From: Strigamia acuminata
Lineage: Eukaryota > Arthropoda > Chilopoda > Geophilomorpha > Linotaeniidae
Length of the DNA: 64,000 bases
Reading direction: 5' to 3'
Assembly (NCBI GenBank): GCA_949358305.1
Contig: OX442314.1
Span: 62,877,369 to 62,941,368 of the forward strand
The translations under genes were made by a program, and so were the position numbers. This document shows, piece by piece, positions 1-10,632 of the stretch (its first letter is position 1; every line of letters begins with the position of its first letter). The notes beneath the pieces were generated by a model that saw only the letters and a program-made list of their open reading frames with translations, was not told the DNA's origin and ran no database searches.

Positions 1-1
1 C

Positions 2-2455
2 AACCGAACACTTCACGAATCCAGAGAGAAGGCCCGCGAGGAAGCCAGACAAGAAGCGACTAGTCGCCAACGAAGGCTGAGCGCAGAGCGGCGAGAACTC
101 TGGAAGGAAGAGGAAGAAAGGGAGCAACGCGAGAGAAGAACCACCGAGAGAACAGAGAAACTGGTCCAAAAAATGAGGGAAGAACGAGAAGCTAAAATTC
201 GAAAAGAATGGAACGCAACAGTAGAAGGGCGACATCGAGAAGCTCAAGAGTACGAGGACCAATTTCAAGCGCTAATAGCTCAAAGAAAAACAGAAAAACT
301 ACAAATGTTGCGAAAAGAGGCCATTCTACAACATCAGAAATGGGAAGAACAACATCGCGAGAGGTTGAGAGAAGAGGAAGCCAGAAAAGAAAAAGAACAG
401 TTTCTGAAAGAGAAAGAAGAGTGGGATCGAGTCAGATGGACCGAAGAGTACAAAGCGAAGAAACAAGCTATAATAGATGAGCAAAAAAGATGGGAAGCCG
501 AAAACTGGGAGAAGGAGACAGAAAAGTTCCAGAAAGAGTACGCACAAGACGTCTCGGACAGGAAGAAAAATGAAGAAAACCTGAAACGGAAACCAGAACC
601 CCCCAGCGGCTCTGATACCGACACAGGAGAAGGTGCAACAAAGCCGGCAAAAACGGCGAAAAGGGGGAAATCTCAAAAGAGAGACGAGTCGGTCCCAAAA
701 ACAAAGGACCGTCACCCCTCAAAAAGATCCGAGACGGGAGCAGCCATCGACGCGTTACTCGAAAAGAAAAACGCAAATAAAAATCGGGAACGCCCCGAAA
801 GCGAGGAAAACAGATGGCATTCTTTTTACGAGAACAACGACGGAGGGGAGCCGCCGCCATCCGGAGGCTCGAAACAGAAGAAGGCTGGCGGAGAGACCCC
901 ACCGAGAGGGCCGAGGTTTCACCCCCAAGGAGATCCCTCCGAGCCCTCCGATTCGTCGGACGACGACCATCCGAGTCGACCGTCTACAGGAAGGAGTCAA
1001 GAAGGCAGCGATGGGCACCGGTCGAACCGGCCGAATGCTTCAGACCGCTCTTCCCGGAGCTCCAACCCTCGTTCAGAGGAAGGGAACTTTCAGGACTCAT
1101 CTGGCCGACATTACACGATGTCTGAGCTAGGCCGAGCCCTGCTGAACTCTTTCAGAAGAGAAGGAATCGATCTAGGCCATCCAGGCGACGAACATAATCG
1201 CGCTGGAGAGAGGGTTAAGCGCAAATATGGCGTACGAAACGAACCAAGCAGTGAAGCCACGGGTAACATCCGCTGGCAACACTATATTCAAACGCGATTT
1301 GACGGTTCGTGGAAGGCCGGAGACCGCTTCCTGGACGAAGTAATGCGTATCAAGAAAGCGACAAAAGCCACCGTCGCCGACATGCTAACCCACGGGCTAG
1401 TGGAGCTAACTACGGGGTCAGCTCGAGAATGGTACCAGGGACTGAAAAACCCAACCTGGGACGATTTTCTCGTCCGTTTCGATCTCCGATACGGCGAGAC
1501 TCCAGACGAGATCAGTAACAAATTACGGGGTCTACGACAAGCCCCAGGAGAAACATTAGCCGACTACGACGCCCGAGCGAAACTCCTGTTTGCAAGAGCG
1601 CCGTACGAAATAAACCCCGCTGGTTTTACGATGATCTTTTACGGAGGATTATCGGCCCACTCGCAAAGAATTCTGCTAGACATGCGTGCACCCCGCACTG
1701 GCGATTACCAAGATGTCAGTAACTATCTTCTAACAAACACGTTAGAAATAGAACAGCGGTATTACGCCACTCTGCCCCCGGAGGAAGCTGACGCGCACGA
1801 GAAACGGTTGCAGACGAGCGCCGAACGTCACAAGACCTCAGAGAAATTAATGAGGCCAAGTGAATATTTGAGCGGCATAATGAGTCTCACCGAAGCATCC
1901 TTCGGACGAATGCTGACGCCTAAAGCAGGCAGTATTCTTCCAGCCAACCCGATAGCTGCCCCAAAGAAAGCACCGGCAGCAACGGCGATGCAGGTGACCT
2001 CGACGGACTCCACCCAGATGGAGAAAGTCGAAGAGACAACACCTCTCGCCACGGCTAAAGAAGAGGAGCCAGCATCAAGCGACGAGGAAGCCCTAAATGA
2101 GCACCTCGAAAACTTGTCGACGGGATGCGACGATCAAGGTCCCTATTTGCACCATGCACACCGGGCCTTAGCAATCGCACAATTCAGAGCACACGTGCAG
2201 GCAACAAAAGCGAGAGGGGCATTGGGAGGAAAAAGACGATTCCCGACGCCCTTCGTCCCGAAAAAACCGGGATTCACTCCCACAGGGGATAAAAGTAACA
2301 TCAAATGTTACAGCTGCGGAGAATACGGTCACTACTCCGACAAATGCGAAAAAACCGTCAAAGAAAAAGGCATCATGCAAACCTTGATGAAAATGATGAT
2401 GGAGTTAAATACTAATCTAGCAAAAAACTCCCAAGCGCAGGCGTCGCCGAAATAA
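2..2455 (+). CDS. gag: Retrotransposon Gag polyprotein, 5'-truncated by window edge
   Basis: The frame is open from base 2 with no stop, so the first in-window ATG (173) is probably not the start. The N-terminal part (to about base 580) is extremely rich in Glu, Lys, Arg and Gln and should form a long coiled coil. A low-complexity Ser/Pro/Asp/Arg stretch follows (about 600-1100). A retrotransposon-gag (capsid-like) region at about 1300-1620 has the typical W-Y...TW..F...F..RY spacing. A single CCHC zinc knuckle, C-x2-C-x4-H-x4-C, lies at 2306-2347 and would bind element RNA. The TAA stop at 2453-2455 lies inside the loop of the frameshift stem. Gag assembles the virus-like particle in related elements. 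The long coiled-coil head is unusual for a Gypsy Gag. Family call is secure; exact start unknown. Confidence 0.9.
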   Translation, partial: NRTLHESREKAREEARQEATSRQRRLSAERRELWKEEEEREQRERRTTERTEKLVQKMREEREAKIRKEWNATVEGRHREAQEYEDQFQALIAQRKTEKLQMLRKEAILQHQKWEEQHRERLREEEARKEKEQFLKEKEEWDRVRWTEEYKAKKQAIIDEQKRWEAENWEKETEKFQKEYAQDVSDRKKNEENLKRKPEPPSGSDTDTGEGATKPAKTAKRGKSQKRDESVPKTKDRHPSKRSETGAAIDALLEKKNANKNRERPESEENRWHSFYENNDGGEPPPSGGSKQKKAGGETPPRGPRFHPQGDPSEPSDSSDDDHPSRPSTGRSQEGSDGHRSNRPNASDRSSRSSNPRSEEGNFQDSSGRHYTMSELGRALLNSFRREGIDLGHPGDEHNRAGERVKRKYGVRNEPSSEATGNIRWQHYIQTRFDGSWKAGDRFLDEVMRIKKATKATVADMLTHGLVELTTGSAREWYQGLKNPTWDDFLVRFDLRYGETPDEISNKLRGLRQAPGETLADYDARAKLLFARAPYEINPAGFTMIFYGGLSAHSQRILLDMRAPRTGDYQDVSNYLLTNTLEIEQRYYATLPPEEADAHEKRLQTSAERHKTSEKLMRPSEYLSGIMSLTEASFGRMLTPKAGSILPANPIAAPKKAPAATAMQVTSTDSTQMEKVEETTPLATAKEEEPASSDEEALNEHLENLSTGCDDQGPYLHHAHRALAIAQFRAHVQATKARGALGGKRRFPTPFVPKKPGFTPTGDKSNIKCYSCGEYGHYSDKCEKTVKEKGIMQTLMKMMMELNTNLAKNSQAQASPK

Positions 2456-5400
2456 ATTCAGCTTCGTCTGCGCCAGCCGCGGAAATTAAAAAGAAGAAAT
2501 ATCACACTGGACCCGCAGGTCATGCCTTGGCAGAAGCACAGATCAAAGATCGCATGCAGACCATTCCGAAGAAGGAAGAAACAGTGACGCTGACAAGTAT
2601 GCAAGTGAGAACGAAGCCGGAGGTCGACATAGATTGGACGGACCTCCCGTTCAATCTGGAGGTTGAGCCCCAAACATTACGCGTTTTTCACTGCAATGTC
2701 ACGAAAACACATTGCGAAACTCTGTGTATGCTGCCAGTGGAGATCGAAAACCAAAAATTGTTCGGTCTGCTGGATTCAGGAGCAGATCGTTCATTCATAT
2801 CCGAAGATATAGTAAAGGACTTGGATATTGAAAAAAAGGTGGCACAAGTGAACGCGAACGTAGAATTGCTCACCGCCAACGGCTACGTCAAGCCGAGGGG
2901 CGTAGTTCGCATCATGATCGACTGGAAGGGGGGGAACCTGTCCCACCCCTTCATAGTCTTGCCATCCCACGACAAAGTATTCCTCTTAGGGATGGATATC
3001 ATGGCAAAACTGAAAATTCAGCCAAACCCGATAACCCGTTCATGGAACTGGATAAGTCCCGAGGGAGAACGGCCAGTCCCCGTAGTTCCCCAAAAATTAC
3101 TGGACGAAGCCAAGGACAAAGAGGAATACGGAAGAGGATTGCGAAAATTCGTCCAAGATTACGATTTCGCAGCCTTCACTCTGGAATTACAGAGGAGTAA
3201 CGTCGTGGACACACTGGTCGAGGAGGCAGCACTGCGTGTTAACGAGGCATCGCTACTAAGGCGAGTGCTTCGAAAACATGAAAGAATTCTGACCAAGACA
3301 CCTGGTCGAACGACGGAAGCAACCCACGAAATAGTCTTAACCACAGACAAGCCGATTCGAGTGCCTTACAAGGGGATGAACCCCCAGAAAAGAGACATTG
3401 TGACGCAGATGTGCCAAGACAGGCTCGACAAGGGCATAGTAACTCAAGCGCTGGGCGAATACGCGATGCGGATCGTCCTGGTAATGCGTCCAGGCTCGGA
3501 GCCTCGACTATGCATTGATTATCGCCCCCTGAATGCGATAACAGTTATAGACCCGATTCAGATGCCGTCTATAGACTCGATCCTCCGGGAACTGAGCCCG
3601 TTCAAGTGGGTAACCACGATGGATCTGTCAAAGGGGTATTGGCAAGTGGAGCTAAAACCAGAAGACAAACTAAAAACGGCTTTCTACTCCCCGATAGGAA
3701 GATTAATGTTCAACGTGATGCCGTTCGGGCTTGTAAACGCCCCGAGCACGTTCCAGAAATTGATCGAAAGCGTGTTGGGAGATATGCTTCACGACTCCGT
3801 GTGGGCGTATCTCGACGACATAATAATAACGTCGGACACATTCGAAGAGCATATAGACCACATCGACAGAGTGGTCTCTCGCCTAGCCAAGGCGGGACTC
3901 CACATCCATCCAGGGAAGAGCAAGTTTTGCAGAAAAGAGCTTGCCTTCCTAGGATATCGAATAGGAGTCGAGGGAATCGCGATTGACCCCGAAAAGGTCA
4001 AAGCAATAAACGGATTCCCCGCCCCCGAAGATATAAAAGGTGTCCAAAGATTCATGGGCATGGTCAATTTCTTCGGCCGACTACTCTCTGGTCTGGCTGA
4101 GGTGGCCGCGCCTATAACGGATCTCTTACGAACGGATAAAGAGTTTGAGTGGACGGTCCAGTGCGAGGCCGCATTTAGCACTATCAAGCAAATGCTGGCT
4201 GACGTCGAAAAGATGCCATTGCCGGACCTAAACCGACCGTTCGTGTTGCACACCGACGCGAGTAAAATCGGACTGGGTGCAGCCCTTCTGCAGACCCACG
4301 TGTACAACGGAATCTCGCAAGAAGTACCCTGTATGTTTATAAGCAGGAAAATACAGGGCGCGGAGAAAAATTACACGGCAACGGAACTAGAATGCCTAGC
4401 CGTAATTTGGGCAGTTCGAAAATTTCGCGACTATCTGGAGTACACGAACTTCGAGGTTCAGACAGATCACCAGGCACTAAGCTGGTTGATGAAGCTCAAG
4501 GAACCTTCCGGCCGACTCGCAAGATGGCAACTGGAGTTAATGGCGTGCGATATAACAATTACGTACCGCCCCGGGAAGTACAATCATGTGGCCGACGCCC
4601 TCTCAAGAGCCCCAGCCTCTGACCCCCAGGGACCAGACGACGACGGCGAGGACGACACCCACCTCTTGTACTGCCCAACTCCACGCAGAATATGGCGCTT
4701 ACGAAAAGCAAACGAACTGCCGGTGATGGAGCCCGAAGATAGAACGTTTTGTGGTTTTTGGACTCGAACGTACCAGCCAGCTGGGACGAGCGATTCAACG
4801 TCCGCAATTCAACCTCCGCCCCCCGGAGAAACCCACAAAACACTACTACGCGCCTTCACAGCAAAAATTGAAGAAAAAACGCAATATGCTCCACCCACGA
4901 GACGTGAGTTCGTCGAACACCAGGCAGCAGACACAAAATGTCAAATTATAACACAATATTTGCTGAACGGCGAATTTCCGGAAGGGATGACAAACCCACA
5001 CCGCCGGAAACAGTTCGTCAAAGAAGCAACAAGCTACCTCATAGATGATGAACTCCTGGTAAAATACCACCCGACATTTCAAGATGACCTCAGTGGAGCG
5101 GGAAACTCGGTGAAAGTGGTCGTACCGGCATCACTGCACAACCGACTGTTGTGGCTGATGCACGGACACCCGCTCGCCAGCCATTCCGGCATAGCGAGAA
5201 CCCTTTATCGAGTAAAGCAACTTTTCTTCTGGCCGGGCGCGCGGCAAAAGATAACGAAATTTATCCGACACTGCCCCCGGTGCCAAGCATGCAGACCGCG
5301 AGATAAAGTAGCCAGAAACGCCATGTCTCTCGGACCCTACGCACCGTTTGACTGCTTAAGCATAGACTTGATGGGCCCCAAGCCCACAACGGGAAACAAG

Positions 5401-6558
5401 AACATGTATATTCTCGTAATTATGGACGTGGCCACCCGATGGCCGGAGCTGTACGCCCTCGCGAAGCCCTCGGCTGAAAACATAGTCGAGTGCCTTTACG
5501 ACGTGGCAATGCGATTTGGGTTTCCCAGAAAACTCATTTCGGATAACGGCCCCCAATTCCGATCAAGAATATATAAGGACTTCTGTAGGAAATTTAAAAT
5601 GGATGCATCGAACACCTCCACATATAATCCTCAGACAAACCCAGTCGAGAGATTAAATAAAGATATAAAATATGCGCTGACAGTATTCACCGACATTCAC
5701 AATCGATGGGACGAATACCTGCGAGAAATCGCTTTCAGCATTCGCTCAACCGTGTCAAGAACACGCGAATTCTCACCGGCGTACCTCAACTTCGCCCGCG
5801 AATTAAGGATGCCATGGGACCCACGCGTTGCCGAAGCTGTTAACGTATTAGACCCATCGAGCCCACACGAGTACGTGTGCCGGTTGGAACAGACTATATC
5901 CGACACATACCAGCATATGATGGCGCATATTTTCAACATGAGAGAAAGAATCGCAGATAAAGAAGGCGATCTCGCTTTCGCGAACTTTAAAGTGAATGAT
6001 CTAGTGTGGAAGGAGGCACACACGTTGTCCAATGCAGCGAGGGGCATCGCCGCAGGTTTAGCCGACAAGAGGGACGGTCCCTATGTAATTGTGGCCGAAC
6101 ACGGCGGCAACGCATACCAACTACGCCGCTTAGAGGACAACAAAAATTTTCAGTCGATACATGGCCGAGATTTAAGGCCATATCTGCCAGAGTTTCCCCA
6201 AGAAATCTGGCTGGAAGGTCAGACACACAGCGGCCAAGGGGGCACCGTGGTCGACACGTTCCAAAAAACAAATGAAGCTGAAAATATAGCGGAGGACGAG
6301 GATGAATTCTTCGACGCCGAATCTCCGGCCGACGAGGCTCCAGCACAGCCGGAGCAAGCAATTTCGGAGAGGGAGGAAGCAGAAGAATGTACTTCTGAAA
6401 TGGAAAATAAAAAAATTAATAATGAGAAAAATGCCAACACATCGGAGATGAACGAGCAAGTAGAGTCACGATCTACGAGCACGTCGAAAATCAACCTTCG
6501 ACCACGACGAAGCAATAATCCGTTCATTCGGGACGGCAAAGTCGTGGGGAAGAACTAA
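2416..6558 (+). CDS. pol: Retrotransposon Pol: protease, reverse transcriptase, RNase H, integrase
   Basis: The frame is open from 2416 to the stop at 6556-6558 (about 1380 codons). No ATG lies near its start; synthesis probably depends on the -1 frameshift at 2422. Domains in order: aspartic protease with DSGAD (about 2773); reverse transcriptase with the LCIDYRPLN block (about 3508) and catalytic YLDD at 3808-3819; RNase H with HTDAS near 4250 and TDHQALSWL near 4460; integrase with an H-H-C-C zinc finger (HGHPLASHSG at 5161, CPRCQAC near 5272) and a catalytic triad with Asp at 5365, Asp at 5542 and Glu at 5647. The last two are separated by 34 residues and the Glu sits in an NPVER motif. 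A GPY motif follows near 6076, then an acidic, poorly ordered tail. All key residues are present, so the enzyme set looks functional. Confidence 0.95.
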   Translation, partial: SSKKLPSAGVAEINSASSAPAAEIKKKKYHTGPAGHALAEAQIKDRMQTIPKKEETVTLTSMQVRTKPEVDIDWTDLPFNLEVEPQTLRVFHCNVTKTHCETLCMLPVEIENQKLFGLLDSGADRSFISEDIVKDLDIEKKVAQVNANVELLTANGYVKPRGVVRIMIDWKGGNLSHPFIVLPSHDKVFLLGMDIMAKLKIQPNPITRSWNWISPEGERPVPVVPQKLLDEAKDKEEYGRGLRKFVQDYDFAAFTLELQRSNVVDTLVEEAALRVNEASLLRRVLRKHERILTKTPGRTTEATHEIVLTTDKPIRVPYKGMNPQKRDIVTQMCQDRLDKGIVTQALGEYAMRIVLVMRPGSEPRLCIDYRPLNAITVIDPIQMPSIDSILRELSPFKWVTTMDLSKGYWQVELKPEDKLKTAFYSPIGRLMFNVMPFGLVNAPSTFQKLIESVLGDMLHDSVWAYLDDIIITSDTFEEHIDHIDRVVSRLAKAGLHIHPGKSKFCRKELAFLGYRIGVEGIAIDPEKVKAINGFPAPEDIKGVQRFMGMVNFFGRLLSGLAEVAAPITDLLRTDKEFEWTVQCEAAFSTIKQMLADVEKMPLPDLNRPFVLHTDASKIGLGAALLQTHVYNGISQEVPCMFISRKIQGAEKNYTATELECLAVIWAVRKFRDYLEYTNFEVQTDHQALSWLMKLKEPSGRLARWQLELMACDITITYRPGKYNHVADALSRAPASDPQGPDDDGEDDTHLLYCPTPRRIWRLRKANELPVMEPEDRTFCGFWTRTYQPAGTSDSTSAIQPPPPGETHKTLLRAFTAKIEEKTQYAPPTRREFVEHQAADTKCQIITQYLLNGEFPEGMTNPHRRKQFVKEATSYLIDDELLVKYHPTFQDDLSGAGNSVKVVVPASLHNRLLWLMHGHPLASHSGIARTLYRVKQLFFWPGARQKITKFIRHCPRCQACRPRDKVARNAMSLGPYAPFDCLSIDLMGPKPTTGNKNMYILVIMDVATRWPELYALAKPSAENIVECLYDVAMRFGFPRKLISDNGPQFRSRIYKDFCRKFKMDASNTSTYNPQTNPVERLNKDIKYALTVFTDIHNRWDEYLREIAFSIRSTVSRTREFSPAYLNFARELRMPWDPRVAEAVNVLDPSSPHEYVCRLEQTISDTYQHMMAHIFNMRERIADKEGDLAFANFKVNDLVWKEAHTLSNAARGIAAGLADKRDGPYVIVAEHGGNAYQLRRLEDNKNFQSIHGRDLRPYLPEFPQEIWLEGQTHSGQGGTVVDTFQKTNEAENIAEDEDEFFDAESPADEAPAQPEQAISEREEAEECTSEMENKKINNEKNANTSEMNEQVESRSTSTSKINLRPRRSNNPFIRDGKVVGKN
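2422..2473 (+). promoter_or_regulatory. Programmed -1 ribosomal frameshift signal (gag-pol)
   Basis: The heptamer AAAAAAC at 2422-2428 is in the gag frame as xxA AAA AAC, a canonical X XXY YYZ slippery site. After a 6-base spacer (2429-2434), bases 2435-2443 (GCGCAGGCG) pair with 2465-2473 (CGTCTGCGC) to give a 9-bp stem with one G-U pair and a 21-base loop. Pol is in the -1 frame relative to gag and its frame opens at 2416, after a stop at 2413-2415. Slippage is therefore possible only in the 2416-2455 overlap, where the heptamer lies. Whether the stem extends to a pseudoknot was not determined. Confidence 0.85.
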
Positions 6559-6938
6559 AAATAAAAGAAAATGTGATAACATGGAGCGGAGGCCTTGTAA
6601 AATAAAAAGATTTACTTACGAGAGCTGCTGCACATGTTGAAACGCGAAAATTTGGCTAAGTCCAAACTTCGCAACGAATTGTCGCAGTCACCACTAACAG
6701 ACGAGAAGTTATGACGTATCGGGCGACCACGTGACAATGAAACCACGCGGTCGACCCCGTAGCGTCATTGCCAGCACGGCGGATCTCGCAAAATACGAGA
6801 CGCGTTCGAGACCCACAATTCTCAGCGTCGATAGGCCCAGTTTCCGACTGTTTTTAACACGACGAGACGTGTTTTTGCTTCTCCCCCAAAGAGAAAGACA
6901 AAGACCTCTCAAACAAAACTTCATTTTCCTAAATTGAA
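6559..6938 (+). other. Inter-ORF region between pol and ORF3
   Basis: No convincing ORF is seen. A pyrimidine run ending in CAAAG near 6890 could be a splice acceptor for a subgenomic ORF3 mRNA. This is inference only. Confidence 0.3.
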
Positions 6939-9900
6939 ATGGCCGATCGACGCAACCCACGATTAGAGCCGAGCGCATCGTCGAGAGACGAGAGCGACGG
7001 CCTAATCGTAAATGCAGAAGACGATGAGAATTGGGACGAACAACCGCCGTTGCAGGTAAATTAGTGTGATTTCCCCAGAGAAATCACATAATTCTTTGAA
7101 TCTGTTGCATCCAACCCAGATTGGAGCGTGACTTGTGACTGATATATTTCTTTCTGTTTTATTATTGATTTAAGGCTGGCTAAAAACCCGAGAGTGGACC
7201 CAGATTCACCTCGGAGTCAAGGCCGCCAAAAAACTAGAACAAAGGAAGTGTTCGCGGAATGGCGTCGTGGCAAACCAAAACCAAAACTAAAGGTTTTCTT
7301 TCTTTTAAAATTAAACATCGTAATAAATTAAAATACGATTAGAGTTAAAATAAAAAGTTTAACGTAATATTAAGAATTTAACGATCGGTTTTGCCTGCGA
7401 CCCCTTCCTAAAAAGCGGATCACCTGAGTTCAAAGGTAGTGTTGGATCAGCGCTACGACGGCGGAGATCATCGCAGAACTGCGAAACAAGAAAATAAGAC
7501 CGACGGCCGCAACAAAAGAAAGGAGTTGCTGCCACCGTCGATCTTGAGCATATTTCTGATCCCCATCGTTAAACTGGGATTTATTATATTAATCTTGTGA
7601 TCTAAAATTATTCAGGTCGACCCGCTAGAATCGTGGGACGCCCTGCCTTCGACGGTGTCAACCGCCAACAACATCTTTCGCGGAGCCCTGCCGATTTACC
7701 TGCGGCAGGCCTATCCTGCAGAGACCAGCGCCTGGAAAATCCGATTGATGTACTCCAGGACCCTCGAGGAAAAATTCGAGCGATCGAAAACGCTGGTCGA
7801 GTGCATGACGAAGGAGATGAGGGAGCGAGTGGGGCCGCGGATCCCACCCGATGCGGATCCGCCGAGCCCCGTTTACTCCGGGTACCTGGAAGAGGCTTAC
7901 CCAGGCACGGTGGCCGAGCTGCACACCTCCCACAGGTGGAGCGAGGCCCCGACCTTGGCAGCCCGCCAGAAAATAGTGGACGACGAGATCGAACGCTTAA
8001 AGCGCACCGAGACTCACGGAGTAACCCGAGTTCTCGAGAGAAACGGTTTCTCCCCCGAAGAAATCCGTAGATGGCTTCGCGACATCGAAGAAGACCATTT
8101 GACACCCAGATGGATACCACCGGCGAATTTTACGGCCACGCAGTCTGAGATGTGGCAGTTATACCACGCTGGTATCCTGGGAAGTCGCCGCCATCACAGA
8201 AGATCGAAGCGTCCGGCGGAGTCCGCCCCACGCGGACCCGCACGAAGAAGACAGGCCGTCTCCCCAACAGAGGCCGGCCCGTCAACGAGTCGCGACTACC
8301 GCAGCCGCTCGAGCAGCTCCAGTTCCCGAACTCGAGTTGTCGTGCGCTCGGAGTGTCGCCGAGTAGTAACGCTCGAGCCTGCCTCGCCAGACGACGCGCG
8401 GGCTGAGCGAACGGTCGAATCTTCCGCCCACTGGGCTGCGAGGACCGAGACACACCAAGATCGAGGAAAGAAAAGATCCTCGTTGTTTATGGCGATTACC
8501 ACACAGTCGTCAGATCAATCCTCGTCGCGACGAACCGTCTCAACACACCAGAGACCGGATTCCCCGACGGACGTCCCCCAGAGGACGGTCCAACAAAGAT
8601 CCGTCGCAGCCAACACCAGGAGGAATCGGAAGCGTAAAGTACGACAGAAGACGCGTGCGCGGTCTCTGATCGCGAAAGGATTGGAGAAAGAGCGAGAGAT
8701 GGCCGCCGCAAAAAGGTCCGAACCCCGAAGTCTCGGATCCGCGGCTGGGCCGTCCAGGCTCCAGGCAGAGATTGATTTGGGAGAATTGACGGAAGAACAA
8801 ATATCCCAAGAAGAGTCGGACAAGGATGGACCGGTCACGAAACAAGATCTGGCCATGGCATTGAAGAACGCCTTCCGAGGATACGCGGCCAACCGGCCGT
8901 CGGGCTCAACACCGGCTGTGCCCACCGCGCTTGTGCCCCCACAGGTGCAATCGCGATGGCCGCCACTCCTCGAGGGTACAAACCCAGCAGTGACCACGTG
9001 GACCCCTCCCCGGATGATTCCGGTGGGAGATCCAACTCCCAAACGGGTCAGATACGACGACCTACCAGGGATGGGCCGTCCACCGTCACCCCCGACGCCA
9101 CGAGTGTACCATCCTCATCGCAACGCCGAGTGGTACGCGCAGCGGGGGATGGACGCCAGATGCCGGCGTGAAGCGGCCTATCCCTCACTCAGCGAGTTAC
9201 AAGAATATCTGGCCGAATACGAGAACCCCGCGATTGCCGAGTTGGCCATACGACAGGCCGACGCCGCCCAAACTCACCACATCAACTGGGCGATCGAACA
9301 GATGCGGACGTTGTCACAGCAATTCAGTGACAATCCGGACCGCGCTCACCCCTGCCATCGGAGCAGTTTGAATTTGGCTGTGACGAACGTACTGGCCCAG
9401 CTGCTATCCCTGGGCGTCTTCTTGGACAGTCGGCAAGCTATGGCGGCCTGGACAATCGTCGACCGTGAGGGAGTTCACCTTCCTCGGGCGTTGTACCAGG
9501 TATGGGCCGGATGGACTCCTGAGCCCGCCTCGCTGCGCTTCGACCTGGCCAGAAATACGGAAAACCCAGGCCTACAGTTTTCAAAGATGCGTTCGTTAGC
9601 ATTCCGCTACCGGAACCCCGGAGTCCACCCTTCCTTGTTGCGAACAATTCGGGAGGTTCCGGAGATACCGGGAACGGCGGCGAGCCTTCCACAGGCCATC
9701 GAGACCGCCCCCCCAGAGGCGGCGGTCCAACCATACATACCGACCCCAAAGCCGGTATTCCCGAAGGAGAAGCGACACGCGAATCGACCCATATTGATTC
9801 CGAAGCGTTCCAAGCGAGGACCCCGAACTCCTCCGCTGCCCTCTCCTTCACCACCAGCGGCAGGGCTGGCCGCTCTCTCTGCAGAGCCGGCTACGCCACC

Positions 9901-10402
9901 GTTGGAGAGCCCAATGGAGATTCCGCTCCCACCATCGCCTCCGCCGCCCCCAGCAGCGCAGCTTTATTTGAGGCTGGGAGTGGAATACCCCTTCCTTCAG
10001 ATGTCGGAGTTCACGCGACAACGCATCATTGACTCCGACGATCACGGCGAATCAATCCTCAAATGGCTAAACAGAGAAGCCCGATCCACCATGGACGCCG
10101 TCTTCCATCGCCGTATCCTACGGGCCCACAGGAAACCCGGATCGAGCGCCGAGTCGCGAAGGATCCGACTCGTCCCCGATCGATTCCCCGCGTCTACCCG
10201 GATTTGGATCCATGAGCGTACGGGGTTGGTTGGCGAGCCAGCCGGCAGTCACCCGCAGTACTTCATCAACGAGCGACAAAATCCTGCGGATCTGACAACC
10301 TCTCTGCCCCCGGATTTACCACCGCCGCCACCGGCAGTGCCACCCGTGATCCTCCGCCCATGCAGAGGAGTGCTGCCGGCTCTTCGCAGAGGAGAGCGAT
10401 GA
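6939..10402 (+). CDS. Third ORF of the retrotransposon, spliced, unknown function
   Basis: Exon 1 (6939-7055) starts at an ATG, encodes 39 acidic residues and ends exactly in phase 0 before GTAAAT. Exon 2 (7616-10402) follows an ATTATTCAG acceptor and is open for 928 residues in the matching phase, giving 967 residues. The N-terminal part to about residue 190 looks globular and helical. It is followed by Arg-rich segments resembling nuclear or nucleic-acid-binding signals (near 8190-8260 and 8620-8700), a Pro-rich stretch, a second globular block (about 9160-9660), a poly-Pro segment (about 9830-9960) and a basic C-terminus. There is no signal peptide, membrane helix or Cys-rich ectodomain, so it is not a recognisable envelope gene. 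It lies between pol and the 3' LTR on the same strand and shares their GC-rich composition. I do not recognise the family. Confidence 0.72.
7056..7615 (+). other. Putative intron of ORF3 with two open GC-rich blocks
   Basis: The 560-base stretch begins GTAAAT and ends ATTATTCAG. Inside it, 7175-7292 follows a good pyrimidine tract and TTTAAG and is open in one frame, but that frame needs two incoming bases and so does not fit the phase-0 end of exon 1. A second block at about 7433-7560 is also open. Either could be an alternative exon or the decayed remains of one. The rest is AT-rich. Confidence 0.45.
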
Positions 10403-10437
10403 GAAAATTGAGATCGCTCCGATCCGAGATCGAAGCT

Positions 10438-10449
10438 GGAGGAGGGACG
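10438..10449 (+). promoter_or_regulatory. Polypurine tract for plus-strand priming
   Basis: GGAGGAGGGA at 10438-10447 lies two bases before the TG that opens the 3' LTR, the expected place for the polypurine tract of an LTR element. Confidence 0.75.
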
Positions 10450-10632
10450 TGTGGTGACCCAGTTGGATAAGTGTCCCCCCAGGGCGGATACTTGTCCTAT
10501 GAGTCACTATGATTAAAGAGTCGTTCCCCCCCGAGTTGGCTCCACCTCCCCATGGCAGGTGTGTGCCCCGAGGGGGAGGAAGCGGCTGGTGGTCAGCCCC
10601 CATTGGTTGATCGCCGGCCCTTCACCCCACTG

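Noticed and set aside
6600-6625. Strong minus-strand donor-like CTCGTAAGTAAATC inside the retrotransposon
   Set aside because: No matching exon or gene on the minus strand there.
6939-10402. ORF3 as a retroviral-type envelope gene
   Set aside because: Position fits, but there is no signal peptide, membrane anchor, cleavage site pattern or Cys-rich ectodomain.
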